Shown here: one piece after another, positions 35,377-51,797 of the stretch | Numbering within the stretch: position 1 is the stretch's first letter | Layout: every line of letters starts with the position of its first letter | Assembly (NCBI GenBank): GCA_024690605.1 | Contig: JAILOV010000050.1 | Location: 1 to 64,000, forward strand | Origin: Lachnospiraceae bacterium | Lineage (GTDB): Bacteria > Bacillota > Clostridia > Lachnospirales > Lachnospiraceae | Length of the DNA stretch: 64,000 bases | Direction: 5' to 3' | Notes under the pieces: model-generated | The model's input: only the letters and a program-made list of their open reading frames with translations | Told to the model about the DNA's origin: nothing | Databases searched by the model: none | Made by a program: the position numbers and the translations under genes

Positions 35377-37914
35377 CTATTTTGCATTGTACTGAATGGC
35401 CTCTTCCGGCGGCAGCGGCTTGCTGAAGTAGTAGCCCTGAATGGTGTTCGCGCCGAACTCCCGCAGGCGCTCATACTGCCATTCTTCCTCCACGCCTTCG
35501 ATGATGATCTCCTTGCCGAGATCGTGTACCAGCAGGATCACATCGCGGACAAAACTGTCCTTGCCGTCGACCAGATAGGCATCCACAAGCGACTTGTCCA
35601 GCTTGATGACGTCCACGGGAATGTAGGTGAGATAGCCCAGCGAGGAATAGCCGGTCCCGAAATCATCCATGAGGAGCCGGATCCCCAGTTCCTTGAACCG
35701 GTCAAACAGATGATTGGCCTGCGCCGTGCGGTCAAGGAAAATGCCCTCCGTGATCTCGATCTCGAGATACTGCGGCGGGATGTCATGCTTCTTTAACAGT
35801 GCTTCGACATAGTCCAGATACCCGGTGTCGTTGAGCTGGTTGCTGGAATAATTGATGGAAACAGGATGCAGGGTGATGCCCGCGTCACGCCACGCGGCTA
35901 GCTGTTCGATCACAAGCCTCGTCGTGATGCGCCCGATCCGCCAGATCCAGCCGTTCGCTTCCGCCACGGGAATGAACTGGCCGGGGTAGATCCCCTGTTC
36001 CCGCATACGCACCAGCGCTTCAAAGCCGCTCACTTCTTTTGTCTTTGCGTCGATCTGCGGCTGGTAGACCATATAGAAGCCATCCTTTTGAAACGCTTCC
36101 GTGAGCTTGCCCTTGATGCGGTTCTCCTCGCGCATCTTCGCCTTGGTCTCCTCGGCGAACAGCACCGCCCGGTCGCGCCCCCGGTCCTTGGCGTCATACA
36201 TCGCGATCTCCGCGTTGATGATATGCTGTTCCGGTGTCGTCTCGCCGTCGGACACGGAGATACCGACACTCGCGGAGAGGCGCGCTTCCATCTCTCCCGC
36301 GGGGACGGGCATCCGGAAGAGTGTTAAAAGCATCTGCGTGAGCGCATGCTCCGCGGTCAGCTGCACACCGGGAACGATAAAGAGATATTCGTCACCGCCG
36401 TAGCGTCCGACCAGCCACCCGTTCTTGTCGCACAGCTCCTTAATGAGCGTTGTCAGGTATTTCAGGATCTCGTCCGCCATTTTGTGGCCGTAGTCCTCGT
36501 TCACCGACTGGAATTTGTCCAGATCGGCCATCATTACGGTATAGACGGAGTCCCGGGTGAAGTCGTTGTGCAGATGCTCCGTGATCGTCCGGCGGTTCAT
36601 GATGTGCAGGAAATCGTCATATTCCGCGCGCTGCTTCAGCTGTTCCTGGGATTCCCTGAGGTCGTCGCGCGACGCTCTGAGTTCGTCGGCCGAGTGCTGC
36701 AGTGCGCGGTTGGATATCTCCACGGACACAAAGAAGAGGATCAGCGCGGCCAGCATCAGAATGACCGGCAGGAAGATGTTGCGATAACGGGAGATAAAGG
36801 ATTCCGGACGGTTGATGTAGATGGTGTCCGCAGGCAGTTCGTGTTTGAGGAGTCCGTAATGTTCCAGCAGCGCATAGTCGATTTCGGTGCGTCCCGGTGT
36901 TGTGATCTCCAGACGCAAGTCGGAAATATCCTCTCCGTCGATCGACTTATTGACCATCTCGCCCGCGAGCCGGCAGTGTTCAACGAAATCCATCACAACG
37001 CCGCCGAGCACGCCCTCTCCCTCACCGCCGGTATAATTGCGGAAAACGGGCAGTCCGTGCGTGTGCAACGCGACCGCGCTCGTCATCTCTCTCACGGAGT
37101 GCACATGCCCGTCCCGATCGGTATAACAGGTCATGAACAGGATCACCGTATCCTCCGGCAGCGCTTCCAGTTCGGACATCAGTTCCGTGTGCGAAAGCTC
37201 CTGGGAATTCAGATCGGTAAACTCGATCGAGGAATAGGCTTTTGCAAAGAGATAGAACAGCCGGTTATCTTCGCGTCCCGCGGCCGAGTCATCATGCAGG
37301 GAAACGAAGCGCTTTGCCCCGGGGAACAGCTCGTGCGCGAGCGAAAGCGTGTCCCCGAGATAGTTGTTTTCGTACAATCCGGCCGTCAGCGGCTCTTTGG
37401 ACGCTCTCTCCGCCAGGGAAAGATCGTTGATCCCGAAGAACACGACCGGGAGCCCCGCAAACAGACCATCGCGGTACTTCAGCACAAATTCCAGCGCGGC
37501 GTCATCGCCGGCGATCACCGCCTCATAGTTTCTCGCGGCATTGCTGAGGCGCACGGCAAGCAGATCGTAAAACGCCAGCTCCTCCTCCTCGGAGGGATGG
37601 AGCTTGGATTCCATATAGACCGTGTCAAACTCAACGCCGTGCGGATAGAGGCTTTCCGCCAGACCCGCTTCCTGATCATCCGCCGTGAAATACTGCGGTC
37701 CATAGGAAGAAAGAAACAGGACATGGTGTTCCGCCGCGACCGGTGTCCTCATCGTGATATCCCTGCTGCCTTCCACGCGGTTGTTTTCGTAGAACAGCAA
37801 CAGGATCGCCGACATCAGGAACACGATGCCCGCAAGGACCATAATGCTGCGTACGAATTTTGTGTGTCCGGTCCGCTTCAAGAATTCTGTCCTCTGTTTA
37901 TCCTCGGCTGTCAC
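35377..37914 (-). CDS. Membrane GGDEF-EAL protein with ABC-substrate-binding-like sensor domain
   Basis: An 845-aa cyclic di-GMP signalling protein. TM1 is at about 20-41. Residues 60-365 form an extracytoplasmic domain resembling ABC_sub_bind proteins (HHVLFLSSYGPQYF...). TM2 is at about 380-398, followed by a short coiled linker, GGDEF at about 430-590 and EAL at about 600-840. The GGDEF site reads GGDEY (506-510) and there is no RxxD inhibitory site before it. The EAL site is intact: E632-A-L, SINYSS, EITEG, DDFGTGYSS and K771 in IKLDKSL. Phosphodiesterase activity is likely; cyclase activity is possible. It overlaps the methyltransferase gene by 4 bp. Confidence 0.9.
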   Translation of the reverse strand: MTAEDKQRTEFLKRTGHTKFVRSIMVLAGIVFLMSAILLLFYENNRVEGSRDITMRTPVAAEHHVLFLSSYGPQYFTADDQEAGLAESLYPHGVEFDTVYMESKLHPSEEEELAFYDLLAVRLSNAARNYEAVIAGDDAALEFVLKYRDGLFAGLPVVFFGINDLSLAERASKEPLTAGLYENNYLGDTLSLAHELFPGAKRFVSLHDDSAAGREDNRLFYLFAKAYSSIEFTDLNSQELSHTELMSELEALPEDTVILFMTCYTDRDGHVHSVREMTSAVALHTHGLPVFRNYTGGEGEGVLGGVVMDFVEHCRLAGEMVNKSIDGEDISDLRLEITTPGRTEIDYALLEHYGLLKHELPADTIYINRPESFISRYRNIFLPVILMLAALILFFVSVEISNRALQHSADELRASRDDLRESQEQLKQRAEYDDFLHIMNRRTITEHLHNDFTRDSVYTVMMADLDKFQSVNEDYGHKMADEILKYLTTLIKELCDKNGWLVGRYGGDEYLFIVPGVQLTAEHALTQMLLTLFRMPVPAGEMEARLSASVGISVSDGETTPEQHIINAEIAMYDAKDRGRDRAVLFAEETKAKMREENRIKGKLTEAFQKDGFYMVYQPQIDAKTKEVSGFEALVRMREQGIYPGQFIPVAEANGWIWRIGRITTRLVIEQLAAWRDAGITLHPVSINYSSNQLNDTGYLDYVEALLKKHDIPPQYLEIEITEGIFLDRTAQANHLFDRFKELGIRLLMDDFGTGYSSLGYLTYIPVDVIKLDKSLVDAYLVDGKDSFVRDVILLVHDLGKEIIIEGVEEEWQYERLREFGANTIQGYYFSKPLPPEEAIQYNAK

Positions 37915-38861
37915 CCCTCACCACACCATCGCGCGCTGGCTCCGCAGGGCAGCGCGATATTTTGTGGTGCAGGGTCGTTTTCTGCCGTCCCCGTCACGGG
38001 AAGCGCCAGTTCATCCGCTTCGATCGTCCCGTTTCTTCCGGACGCAAGTGTCAATGCCATCAGGTCCTTCATGACTAACGGCTGCAGTCCCGTCGTGTAG
38101 GAATTCAACAGGAAAAAGAGCGGGCGGTCGCTCACAACATCCTTGAGCAGTGTGAGCAGTCCGTAGATCGCGTCCTCCAGCTTCCATACCTCACCGCCGG
38201 GTCCTCTGCCGTAGCTCGGAGGATCCAGGATCACCGCGTCATAGGTTTTTCCGCGGCGGATCTCACGCTGAACAAATTTCACGCAGTCATCAACAAGGAA
38301 ACGCGCCGGTCTCTCTGCCAGCCCGGAAACCGCGAAATTCTCCTTGGCCCAGCCGACCATTCCCTTCGCGGCATCCACGTGTGTCACATGTGCGCCCGCA
38401 GCCGCGGCCGCGACCGTCGCACCGCCCGTGTAGGCGAAAAGATTCAGCACCCGCACCGGATCGTTTTCTTCACGACGTGCGGCTTCGCGCGCGATGATCG
38501 GCATGAACCAGTCCCAGTTCGCGGCCTGCTCGGGAAACAGTCCCGTGTGCTTGAACTGAAACGGTTTCAGGCGAAAGACGAGCTGCGGGTCTCCGTTCGC
38601 GGATCCGGTCACCGCGCCGGGGACCGGCGTCCAGGTGATATCCCACTCCTGCGGAAGATCGTGCAGTTCCCAGTTCCCGCCGCCCTTATCGCTCCGGTGA
38701 TAAACGCCGTTGTTGTGATTCCAGCCCGCGTGCGTCCTGGGAGAATCCCATATCACCTGCGGATCCGGGCGCACGAGCAGATAGCTGCCCCATCGCTCGA
38801 GTTTCTCGCCGCCCGAGCATTCCAGCACCTCATAATCCGTCCATCGGTCCGATATCCACAT
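37911..38861 (-). CDS. Class I SAM-dependent methyltransferase (RlmI/RlmK-like core)
   Basis: A 316-aa protein. The AdoMet fold shows VLNLFAYTGGATVAAAAAGAHVTHVDAAKGMVGWAKENF and the catalytic-site motif VILDPPSYGRGPGGEVWKLE, as in the 23S rRNA m5C-type enzymes, but the N-terminal PUA domain is absent. The start at 38861 (MWISDRWTDYEV) is 6 nt behind a TATAAT and has no Shine-Dalgarno, so its mRNA is probably leaderless. Longer in-frame readings upstream would run through the promoter. It is coupled by 4 bp to the GGDEF-EAL gene. Substrate RNA is unknown. Confidence 0.8.
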   Translation of the reverse strand: MWISDRWTDYEVLECSGGEKLERWGSYLLVRPDPQVIWDSPRTHAGWNHNNGVYHRSDKGGGNWELHDLPQEWDITWTPVPGAVTGSANGDPQLVFRLKPFQFKHTGLFPEQAANWDWFMPIIAREAARREENDPVRVLNLFAYTGGATVAAAAAGAHVTHVDAAKGMVGWAKENFAVSGLAERPARFLVDDCVKFVQREIRRGKTYDAVILDPPSYGRGPGGEVWKLEDAIYGLLTLLKDVVSDRPLFFLLNSYTTGLQPLVMKDLMALTLASGRNGTIEADELALPVTGTAENDPAPQNIALPCGASARWCGEG

Positions 38862-38867
38862 AGTATT

Positions 38868-38895
38868 ATTATATGATAAATAGAACGTAGCGCAA
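38868..38895 (-). promoter_or_regulatory. Sigma-A promoter, leaderless start of methyltransferase/GGDEF-EAL operon
   Basis: On the minus strand TTGCGC (38890-38895), a 16-bp spacer and TATAAT (38868-38873). Six bases separate the -10 box from the A of the ATG (38861), so the start point and start codon coincide. Confidence 0.75.
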
Positions 38896-38921
38896 GAACC
38901 AAGTATACCGCAAAAACAACA

Positions 38922-38953
38922 TAAAAAACCGGGACATGTTGCCATGTCCCGGT
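38922..38953 (-). terminator. Intrinsic terminator after tuf
   Basis: In the minus direction ACCGGGACATG (38953-38943) pairs with CATGTCCCGGT (38938-38928) across a 4-nt loop and is followed by TTTTTAT. It ends the str operon 30 bp after the tuf stop. Confidence 0.93.
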
Positions 38954-38982
38954 CCTGTTTCTTTGGTTCTTCCGATCAGATG

Positions 38983-40173
38983 TTACTCGATGATCGAAGC
39001 AACACGGCCCGATCCGACGGTTCTGCCGCCCTCGCGGATAGCGAAGGTAAGACCCTGCTCCATAGCGATGGGGTGGATCAGCTCGATCGTCATCTCGACG
39101 TGGTCGCCGGGCATGCACATCTCGGTGCCATCCGGCAGGTTGCAGACACCCGTGACGTCCGTGGTGCGGAAATAGAACTGCGGACGATAGTTGTTGAAGA
39201 ACGGGGTGTGACGGCCACCTTCATCTTTGGTCAGGACGTAGACCTGCGCCGTGAACTTCTTGTGGCAGGTAACGGTGCCGGGCTTGGAAATGACCTGTCC
39301 TCTCTGGATACCGTCGCGATCGACGCCACGAAGGAGCAGACCGACATTGTCGCCAGCCTCGCAGTAGTCCATGGACTTGCGGAACATCTCGATACCGGTA
39401 ACGACCGTCTTGGAATTCTCTTCCTTAATGCCGACGATCTCGACTTCCTCGGAGAGATTCAACTTGCCTCTTTCGACACGGCCCGTTGCAACGGTGCCGC
39501 GGCCGGTGATCGTGAAGACATCCTCGACAGGCATAAGGAACGGCTTGTCAACCTCACGCTGCGGATCCGGGATATAGGTGTCGACCTGATCCATGAGCTC
39601 CATGATCTTGTCGCCCCACTCGCTCTTGGGATCCTCGAGAGCCTTCAGCGCGGAACCGCGGATGACCGGGATATCGTCGCCCGGGAACTCATACTCGTTG
39701 AGCAGGTCACGGACTTCCATCTCGACCAGGTCGAGCAGCTCCGGATCGTCAACCATGTCGCACTTGTTCAGGAACACGATGATGTAAGGAACACCGACCT
39801 GACGCGCAAGAAGCACGTGCTCACGGGTCTGCGCCATAACACCGTCGGTAGCCGCAACAACGAGGATGGAACCATCCATCTGTGCAGCGCCGGTGATCAT
39901 GTTCTTGACATAGTCCGCGTGTCCGGGGCAGTCGACGTGCGCATAGTGTCTCTTCGCCGTCTCATACTCGATGTGCGCGGAGTTGATCGTTATTCCACGA
40001 GCCTTCTCTTCGGGAGCCTTGTCGATCATGTCGAATGCGACCGCCGTTCCGCCCTGTCTGTCAGCGAGAACCGTCGTGATCGCAGCCGTCAGCGTGGTCT
40101 TGCCATGATCAACGTGACCGATTGTGCCGACATTACAATGCGGTTTGGTTCTGTCAAACTTCTGCTTTGCCAT
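38983..40173 (-). CDS. tuf: Elongation factor Tu
   Basis: A 396-aa GTPase that delivers aminoacyl-tRNA. The P-loop is GHVDHGKTT (19-27), followed by [21 protein letters not shown] and the NKCD motif, then domains 2 and 3 ending RVASIIE. It has its own promoter with a perfect palindrome and is preceded by hairpin element D in the fusA-tuf spacer. Confidence 0.99.
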   Translation of the reverse strand: MAKQKFDRTKPHCNVGTIGHVDHGKTTLTAAITTVLADRQGGTAVAFDMIDKAPEEKARGITINSAHIEYETAKRHYAHVDCPGHADYVKNMITGAAQMDGSILVVAATDGVMAQTREHVLLARQVGVPYIIVFLNKCDMVDDPELLDLVEMEVRDLLNEYEFPGDDIPVIRGSALKALEDPKSEWGDKIMELMDQVDTYIPDPQREVDKPFLMPVEDVFTITGRGTVATGRVERGKLNLSEEVEIVGIKEENSKTVVTGIEMFRKSMDYCEAGDNVGLLLRGVDRDGIQRGQVISKPGTVTCHKKFTAQVYVLTKDEGGRHTPFFNNYRPQFYFRTTDVTGVCNLPDGTEMCMPGDHVEMTIELIHPIAMEQGLTFAIREGGRTVGSGRVASIIE

Positions 40174-40206
40174 TGTACCTTTCCTCCTTAGTACCTTTAA
40201 ATCCTT

Positions 40207-40221
40207 GCCGACCCCGTCGGC
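40207..40221 (-). promoter_or_regulatory. Leader hairpin before tuf
   Basis: TGCCGAC and GTCGGCA are complementary around a 3-nt loop, inside the predicted 65-nt tuf leader and ahead of the GGAGGA. A stem of 6-7 GC-rich bp; probably stable. Role unknown. Confidence 0.5.
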
Positions 40222-40244
40222 ACCTATTGAATCAGCTAAATTTC

Positions 40245-40273
40245 ATAGTATCATAATCAGCTGATTATCGCAA
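40245..40273 (-). promoter_or_regulatory. tuf promoter with a 16-bp palindrome between -35 and -10
   Basis: On the minus strand TTGCGA (40268-40273), 17-bp spacer, TACTAT (40245-40250). The spacer is occupied by the perfect palindrome ATAATCAGCTGATTAT (40253-40268). A protein bound there would block the promoter, so it is a good operator candidate. The predicted start is near 40238. Confidence 0.65.
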
Positions 40274-40294
40274 GTATATTTTTACCGATGCTGA

Positions 40295-40393
40295 TGCTTC
40301 GGAAGTTCTGCTTCGGAAGTTCTGCTTCGCTTCGCTCAGCAGAACAAGCTTCATACTAACACTCGTGAACTACCGAGTGTAAGTATTCAGCTT
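40295..40393 (-). repeat. Bipartite hairpin element, copy D, at the fusA stop codon
   Basis: Minus strand from the end of fusA: AAGCT, GA, ATACT, T, ACACTCG, loop GTAGTTCA, CGAGTGT, T, AGTAT, GA, AGCTT. Hairpin 2 is GTTCTGCT with AGCAGAAC around GAGCGAAGCGA, followed by a direct repeat (GAAGCAGAACTTCC). The fusA stop TGA provides the first GA. Nearly every stem base differs from copy B, yet the pairing is complete. Confidence 0.87.
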
Positions 40394-42504
40394 TTTCCCA
40401 GTAACTTCTCCTGCACGTTCTTCGGAACCGGATCATAGTGATCGAAGAACATGGAGTAGTTGCCGCGTCCCTGCGTCCTGGAACGAAGATCCGTCGCGTA
40501 GCCGAACATCTCCGAAAGCGGCACATAGGACTTGACGATCTTGCCGCCGCCGAGATCATCCATGCTCTCGATCCGGCCTCTGCGCGAATTGACATCGCCG
40601 ATGACGTCGCCCATATATTCCTCGGGCATCGTGATCTCCACCTTCATGATGGGCTCAAGGAGCACCATGCCGGCTTTGCTCATCGCATCCTTGAAGGCAA
40701 GGGAACCTGCCGCCTTGAATGCCATTTCGGACGAGTCAACCTCGTGATAGGATCCGTCATAGACCGTCGCGTGGATGCCAACCACCGGATAGCCGCCCAG
40801 AGCGCCCGTCTTCATGGCCTCCTGGATGCCGTTATCGATCGGTGTGATGTATTCCTTGGGGATCGCACCGCCGACGATCTCGGAATCGAACTTGTAGAGC
40901 TCTTCGCCGTTCGCGTCCATGGGCTCAAAGCGCACGCGGCAGTGGCCGTACTGACCGTGACCGCCGGTCTGCTTGATGTGCTTGCCCTCTGCCTCGACCG
41001 ACTTGGTGAAGGTCTCCTTGTAGGCAACGCGCGGCGCGCCGACATTGGCTTCAACCTTGAATTCGCGCAGCAGTCTGTCCACGATGATATCCAGATGCAG
41101 CTCGCCCATACCGGCGATGATCGTCTGACCTGTCTGATCATCGGAGCTGACGCGGAAGGTCGGATCCTCTTCAGCGAGCTTGGCCAGAGCGTCAAACATC
41201 TTGGCCTGCCCCGCCTTGGTCTTGGGCTCGATCGCGAGCTCGATGACCGGCTCCGGGAATTCCATGGACTCGAGGATGATCGGATGATCGGGATCGCAGA
41301 GCGTGTCACCCGTCGTTGTGTTCTTCAGGCCGACCGCAGCAGCGATATCGCCGGAGAACACCTCATCCAGCTCCTGTCTCTTGTTGGCGTGCATCTGCAG
41401 GATACGTCCGATATGCTCGTCCTTGTTCTTCGTCGCGTTCAGGATGTTGGTGCCTCCCTGCATCACGCCGGAATAGACACGGAAGAACGCAAGCTTTCCG
41501 ACAAACGGATCCGCCATGATCTTGAACGCCAGAGCGGCGAACGGCGCGTCATCGGAAGAGGGCGCCTCTGTCGGGTTGCCCTGCATGTCCGTACCCTGCG
41601 CGTTCGGGACATCCGTCGGCGCGGGCAGGAACTCCACGACCGCATCCAAAAGCTTCTGAATGCCCTTGTTGCGATAAGCCGTACCGCAGCAGACCGGGAC
41701 CGCCTCCGAGGCGATCGTGCCCTTGCGGAGCGCCTTCTTCAGTTCATCGATCGTGATGCCTTCCTCGCCGTTCTCAAGGTATCTCTCCATGAGATCCTCG
41801 TCGAGCTCAACGATCTGCTCCACCATCTTGTCATGCCATTCCTGCGCCTGATCCTTGAGATTGTCCGGAATGTCCTCGATGGAGATGTCACGGCCGTTAT
41901 CGCCGCGATAGTAATAGGCCTTCATCTCAAACAGATCGACAACGCCCTCGAACTGATCTTCCGCACCGATCGGGATCTGAATGCTGACCGGGTTCTTGCC
42001 CAGCCGGTCACGGATCATGTCCAGATCATGGAAGTAATTGGCACCGACGATATCCATCTTGTTGATGAATGCCATACGCGGAACCTTATAGGTGTCCGCC
42101 TGGCGCCACACGTTTTCGGACTGCGGCTCCACGCCGTTCTTGGCGTCGAACACGCCGACCGCGCCGTCCAGCACGCGCAGTGAACGCTCAACCTCGACCG
42201 TGAAATCCACGTGTCCGGGGGTGTCGATGATGTTGATCCTGTGCTCGAGCGCGCCGGGCTTGGGCTTGTTGTTCTCCTGCACCGTCCAGTGCGCCGTTGT
42301 CGCCGCCGATGTGATCGTGATGCCGCGTTCCTGCTCCTGCGCCATCCAGTCCATCGTGGCAGTACCGTCGTGCGTCTCACCGATCTTGTAGTTAACGCCC
42401 GTGTAGAACAGGATACGCTCCGTCAGGGTCGTCTTGCCGGCGTCGATGTGCGCGATGATACCGATGTTCCTGGTTCTTTCCAGGGGGTATTCTCTTTTAG
42501 CCAT
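40387..42504 (-). CDS. fusA: Elongation factor G
   Basis: A 705-aa translocase GTPase. P-loop AHIDAGKTT, the DTPGHVDF switch, NKMD, and domains II-V through [14 protein letters not shown] and the C-terminal [40 protein letters not shown]. Full length. It lies 16 bp after rpsG. The stop codon is embedded in hairpin element D. Confidence 0.99.
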   Translation of the reverse strand: MAKREYPLERTRNIGIIAHIDAGKTTLTERILFYTGVNYKIGETHDGTATMDWMAQEQERGITITSAATTAHWTVQENNKPKPGALEHRINIIDTPGHVDFTVEVERSLRVLDGAVGVFDAKNGVEPQSENVWRQADTYKVPRMAFINKMDIVGANYFHDLDMIRDRLGKNPVSIQIPIGAEDQFEGVVDLFEMKAYYYRGDNGRDISIEDIPDNLKDQAQEWHDKMVEQIVELDEDLMERYLENGEEGITIDELKKALRKGTIASEAVPVCCGTAYRNKGIQKLLDAVVEFLPAPTDVPNAQGTDMQGNPTEAPSSDDAPFAALAFKIMADPFVGKLAFFRVYSGVMQGGTNILNATKNKDEHIGRILQMHANKRQELDEVFSGDIAAAVGLKNTTTGDTLCDPDHPIILESMEFPEPVIELAIEPKTKAGQAKMFDALAKLAEEDPTFRVSSDDQTGQTIIAGMGELHLDIIVDRLLREFKVEANVGAPRVAYKETFTKSVEAEGKHIKQTGGHGQYGHCRVRFEPMDANGEELYKFDSEIVGGAIPKEYITPIDNGIQEAMKTGALGGYPVVGIHATVYDGSYHEVDSSEMAFKAAGSLAFKDAMSKAGMVLLEPIMKVEITMPEEYMGDVIGDVNSRRGRIESMDDLGGGKIVKSYVPLSEMFGYATDLRSRTQGRGNYSMFFDHYDPVPKNVQEKLLGKS

Positions 42505-42520
42505 CTTCTACCCTCCTAAA

Positions 42521-42991
42521 TCAGAAACGATAATGCGAGAACGCCTTGTTCGCCTCTGCCATCTTGTGCATGTCCTCTTTGCGCTTCACGGATGCACCCG
42601 TATTGTTATACGCATCCAGAAGTTCCGCAGAGAGTTTGTCGATCATCGTCTTCTCGCCGCGTGCGCGGGAGAAATTGACCAGCCAGCGAAGGCCCAGTGC
42701 CTGCCGTCTCTCCGGGCGCACCTCGATCGGTACCTGATAGGTCGCACCGCCGATACGGCGAGCCTTGACCTCAAGCTGCGGCATGATGTTGTTCATCGCG
42801 CCCTCAAAGATCTCCAGCGCGGGCTTGCCGCCCTTTTCCTCGGCTTTGGCAAACGCGCCGTACACGATCTTCTGCGCGATACCCTTCTTGCCGTCAAGCA
42901 TGACCTGATTGATCAGCTTCGTCACCAGTCTGCTTCCGTAGACCGGATCCTCGAGAATGTCTCTCTTGATAACATGTCCTTTTCTAGGCAC
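42521..42991 (-). CDS. rpsG: 30S ribosomal protein S7
   Basis: A 156-aa nucleator of the 30S head. [36 protein letters not shown] and the [29 protein letters not shown] segment are present. The start is a GTG at 42991 preceded by AGGAGGG; that gives the canonical length, while upstream codons in frame have no homology. In E. coli S7 represses this operon at the rpsL-rpsG spacer. The spacer here is 272 bp and structured. Confidence 0.97.
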   Translation of the reverse strand: MPRKGHVIKRDILEDPVYGSRLVTKLINQVMLDGKKGIAQKIVYGAFAKAEEKGGKPALEIFEGAMNNIMPQLEVKARRIGGATYQVPIEVRPERRQALGLRWLVNFSRARGEKTMIDKLSAELLDAYNNTGASVKRKEDMHKMAEANKAFSHYRF

Positions 42992-43187
42992 GTCTCTTCC
43001 CTCCTTACTTATTGCGGCACCCGACACTCACGGACTCCAGGGCTGTCCTGCCGTCTGCCGTCTTTCAAGTAGTTCATCGGTACTCACGTTGCATTGTGTT
43101 CGTGCGGTGTTACAGATATCTTTTAGTGATACAGAATGCCAACACGATAAAACGGTATAACCTTGAACTTCTTTAAACTACAGTTTC
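42992..43187 (-). promoter_or_regulatory. Long rpsL-rpsG spacer, possible S7 autoregulatory region
   Basis: About 270 bp separate rpsL and rpsG, much longer than other spacers of the operon. Near rpsG the minus strand contains short complementary runs (GACGGCAGACGGCAGGACAG region) that could fold. The established precedent is S7 binding to this spacer in enterobacteria; no homology to that site is claimed. Otherwise I see no gene here. Confidence 0.3.
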
Positions 43188-43266
43188 TGACGCAACATGG
43201 GTTCAAGGTCCCAAAGCTCATTGTGCAAGCACTTTCGCTTTGTGACTTTTCAACCCTGTTGCGTCA
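43188..43266 (-). other. Extended stem-loop that includes the rpsL stop codon
   Basis: In the minus direction TGACGCAACA (43266-43257), whose first three bases are the rpsL stop, pairs perfectly with TGTTGCGTCA (43197-43188). The stem continues with GGGTT/AACCC, an internal loop, CAAAGC/GCTTTG and a small GTGC/GCAC tip. No T-run follows, so it is not a normal terminator. The inner loop again contains GA facing GA. Confidence 0.8.
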
Positions 43267-43686
43267 CTTTTTAGCTGCCTTCGGTCTCTTTGCACCGTAC
43301 TTGGAACGGGCCTGCTTTCTGTCAGCGACGCCCGCGGTATCCAGTGTTCCGCGGATGATGTGGTAACGCGTACCGGGCAGGTCCTTGACACGGCCGCCGC
43401 GGATCAGCACCACGCTGTGCTCCTGCAGATTGTGTCCCTCGCCCGGAATATAGCTCGTGACCTCGATCCCGTTGGAAAGGCGGACACGCGCGATCTTACG
43501 AAGCGCGGAATTCGGCTTTTTCGGTGTGGCGGTCTTGACCGCCGTGCACACGCCGCGCTTCTGCGGCGAAGATGTGTCGATCGGCTTCTTGTGAAGAGAA
43601 TTGTAGCCGCGCAGCAGCGCAGGCGCCGTGGATTTCTTCACGGATGTCTGCCGACCTTTTCTCACCAGTTGGTTAAATGTTGGCAT
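43264..43686 (-). CDS. rpsL: 30S ribosomal protein S12
   Basis: A 140-aa decoding-centre protein. [48 protein letters not shown] and [20 protein letters not shown]. The lysines altered in streptomycin-resistant mutants (PKKPNS and GRVKDLP) are wild type. First gene of the str operon, behind a near-consensus promoter. Confidence 0.99.
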   Translation of the reverse strand: MPTFNQLVRKGRQTSVKKSTAPALLRGYNSLHKKPIDTSSPQKRGVCTAVKTATPKKPNSALRKIARVRLSNGIEVTSYIPGEGHNLQEHSVVLIRGGRVKDLPGTRYHIIRGTLDTAGVADRKQARSKYGAKRPKAAKK

Positions 43687-43765
43687 TCCTTTTCCTCCTT
43701 TTAGAATTTGTTTGATCTATTCGGTACACGCTGCCGTCCCTGTACGGAAGCGCGCACAAACAAGA

Positions 43766-43794
43766 ATTATATTGCGGTGTCCCGCATTTGTCAA
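43766..43794 (-). promoter_or_regulatory. str operon promoter with hairpin between -35 and -10
   Basis: On the minus strand TTGACA (43789-43794), 17 bp, TATAAT (43766-43771): a full consensus. The spacer contains TGCGG, GACA, CCGCA (43774-43787), an inverted repeat that could be an operator. The predicted start is near 43759, with a leader hairpin CGCT-CCGT/ACGG-AGCG following. Confidence 0.88.
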
Positions 43795-43801
43795 ACGCGG
43801 C

Positions 43802-47596
<3,795 letters not shown>

Positions 47597-47645
47597 GCTG
47601 CTGCACTCCTTTCGTCTGAAAACTCAAATCAGGATCACGAGGGAC

Positions 47646-51518
<3,873 letters not shown>

Positions 51519-51566
51519 TCCCCCTCCGCTAAGTATGAAACCGCGTTGACTTGAATGCACGATCGT

Positions 51567-51592
51567 AAAAAAGCGCGCAAAGGCTAATGCGC
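51567..51592 (-). promoter_or_regulatory. Attenuator-like hairpin in the rpoB leader
   Basis: In the minus direction GCGCA (51592-51588) pairs with TGCGC (51579-51575) and TTTTTT follows at 51572-51567. It lies about 12-38 nt after the predicted start. The stem is only 5 bp, so termination would be partial. ATGCAC and GTGCAT around it can pair too. Confidence 0.4.
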
Positions 51593-51610
51593 CACAATAG
51601 TGCATTTTTC

Positions 51611-51640
51611 ATCATAACGCAAGGGGAAAAGTGATGTCAA
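51611..51640 (-). promoter_or_regulatory. rpoBC promoter
   Basis: On the minus strand TTGACA (51635-51640), 18 bp, TATGAT (51611-51616). It gives rpoBC expression independent of rplJL. The predicted start is near 51604. Confidence 0.8.
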
Positions 51641-51660
51641 GAATTTTTTTAAGATATTTT

Positions 51661-51712
51661 GCAGGAGTGCCGACGCCTCGCAAGGCCCCGCTCAGGGAAC
51701 CGGCGCTCCTGC
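51661..51712 (-). other. 12-bp stem-loop upstream of the rpoBC promoter
   Basis: GCAGGAGTGCCG (51661-51672) pairs with CGGCGCTCCTGC (51701-51712) with one G-T pair; a smaller GCCT/AGGC hairpin sits inside. The bases TCCTGCGATAAA occur here and again at about 51726-51737. It lies between the rplL terminator-like hairpin and the promoter; no T-run follows. Confidence 0.6.
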
Positions 51713-51740
51713 GATAAAACGTCATTCCTGCGATAAACAG

Positions 51741-51771
51741 GCCGTGTGAATGCACAGAACACTCACACGGC
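51741..51771 (-). terminator. Partial terminator/attenuator between rplL and rpoB
   Basis: GCCGTGTGA and TCACACGGC form 9 GC-rich pairs, followed in the minus direction by CTGTTTAT, a weak T-tract. It would reduce but not abolish read-through from rplJL into rpoBC, as is known for this junction in other bacteria. Confidence 0.6.
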
Positions 51772-51797
51772 TTGCTTCATTTCGCAGTATAGTTTTC

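Noticed and set aside
38862-38945. 28-codon N-terminal extension of the methyltransferase
   Set aside because: It would run through the -35 and -10 boxes and is Cys-rich without family resemblance.
43264-43686. Streptomycin-resistance change in rpsL
   Set aside because: Both key lysines are present.
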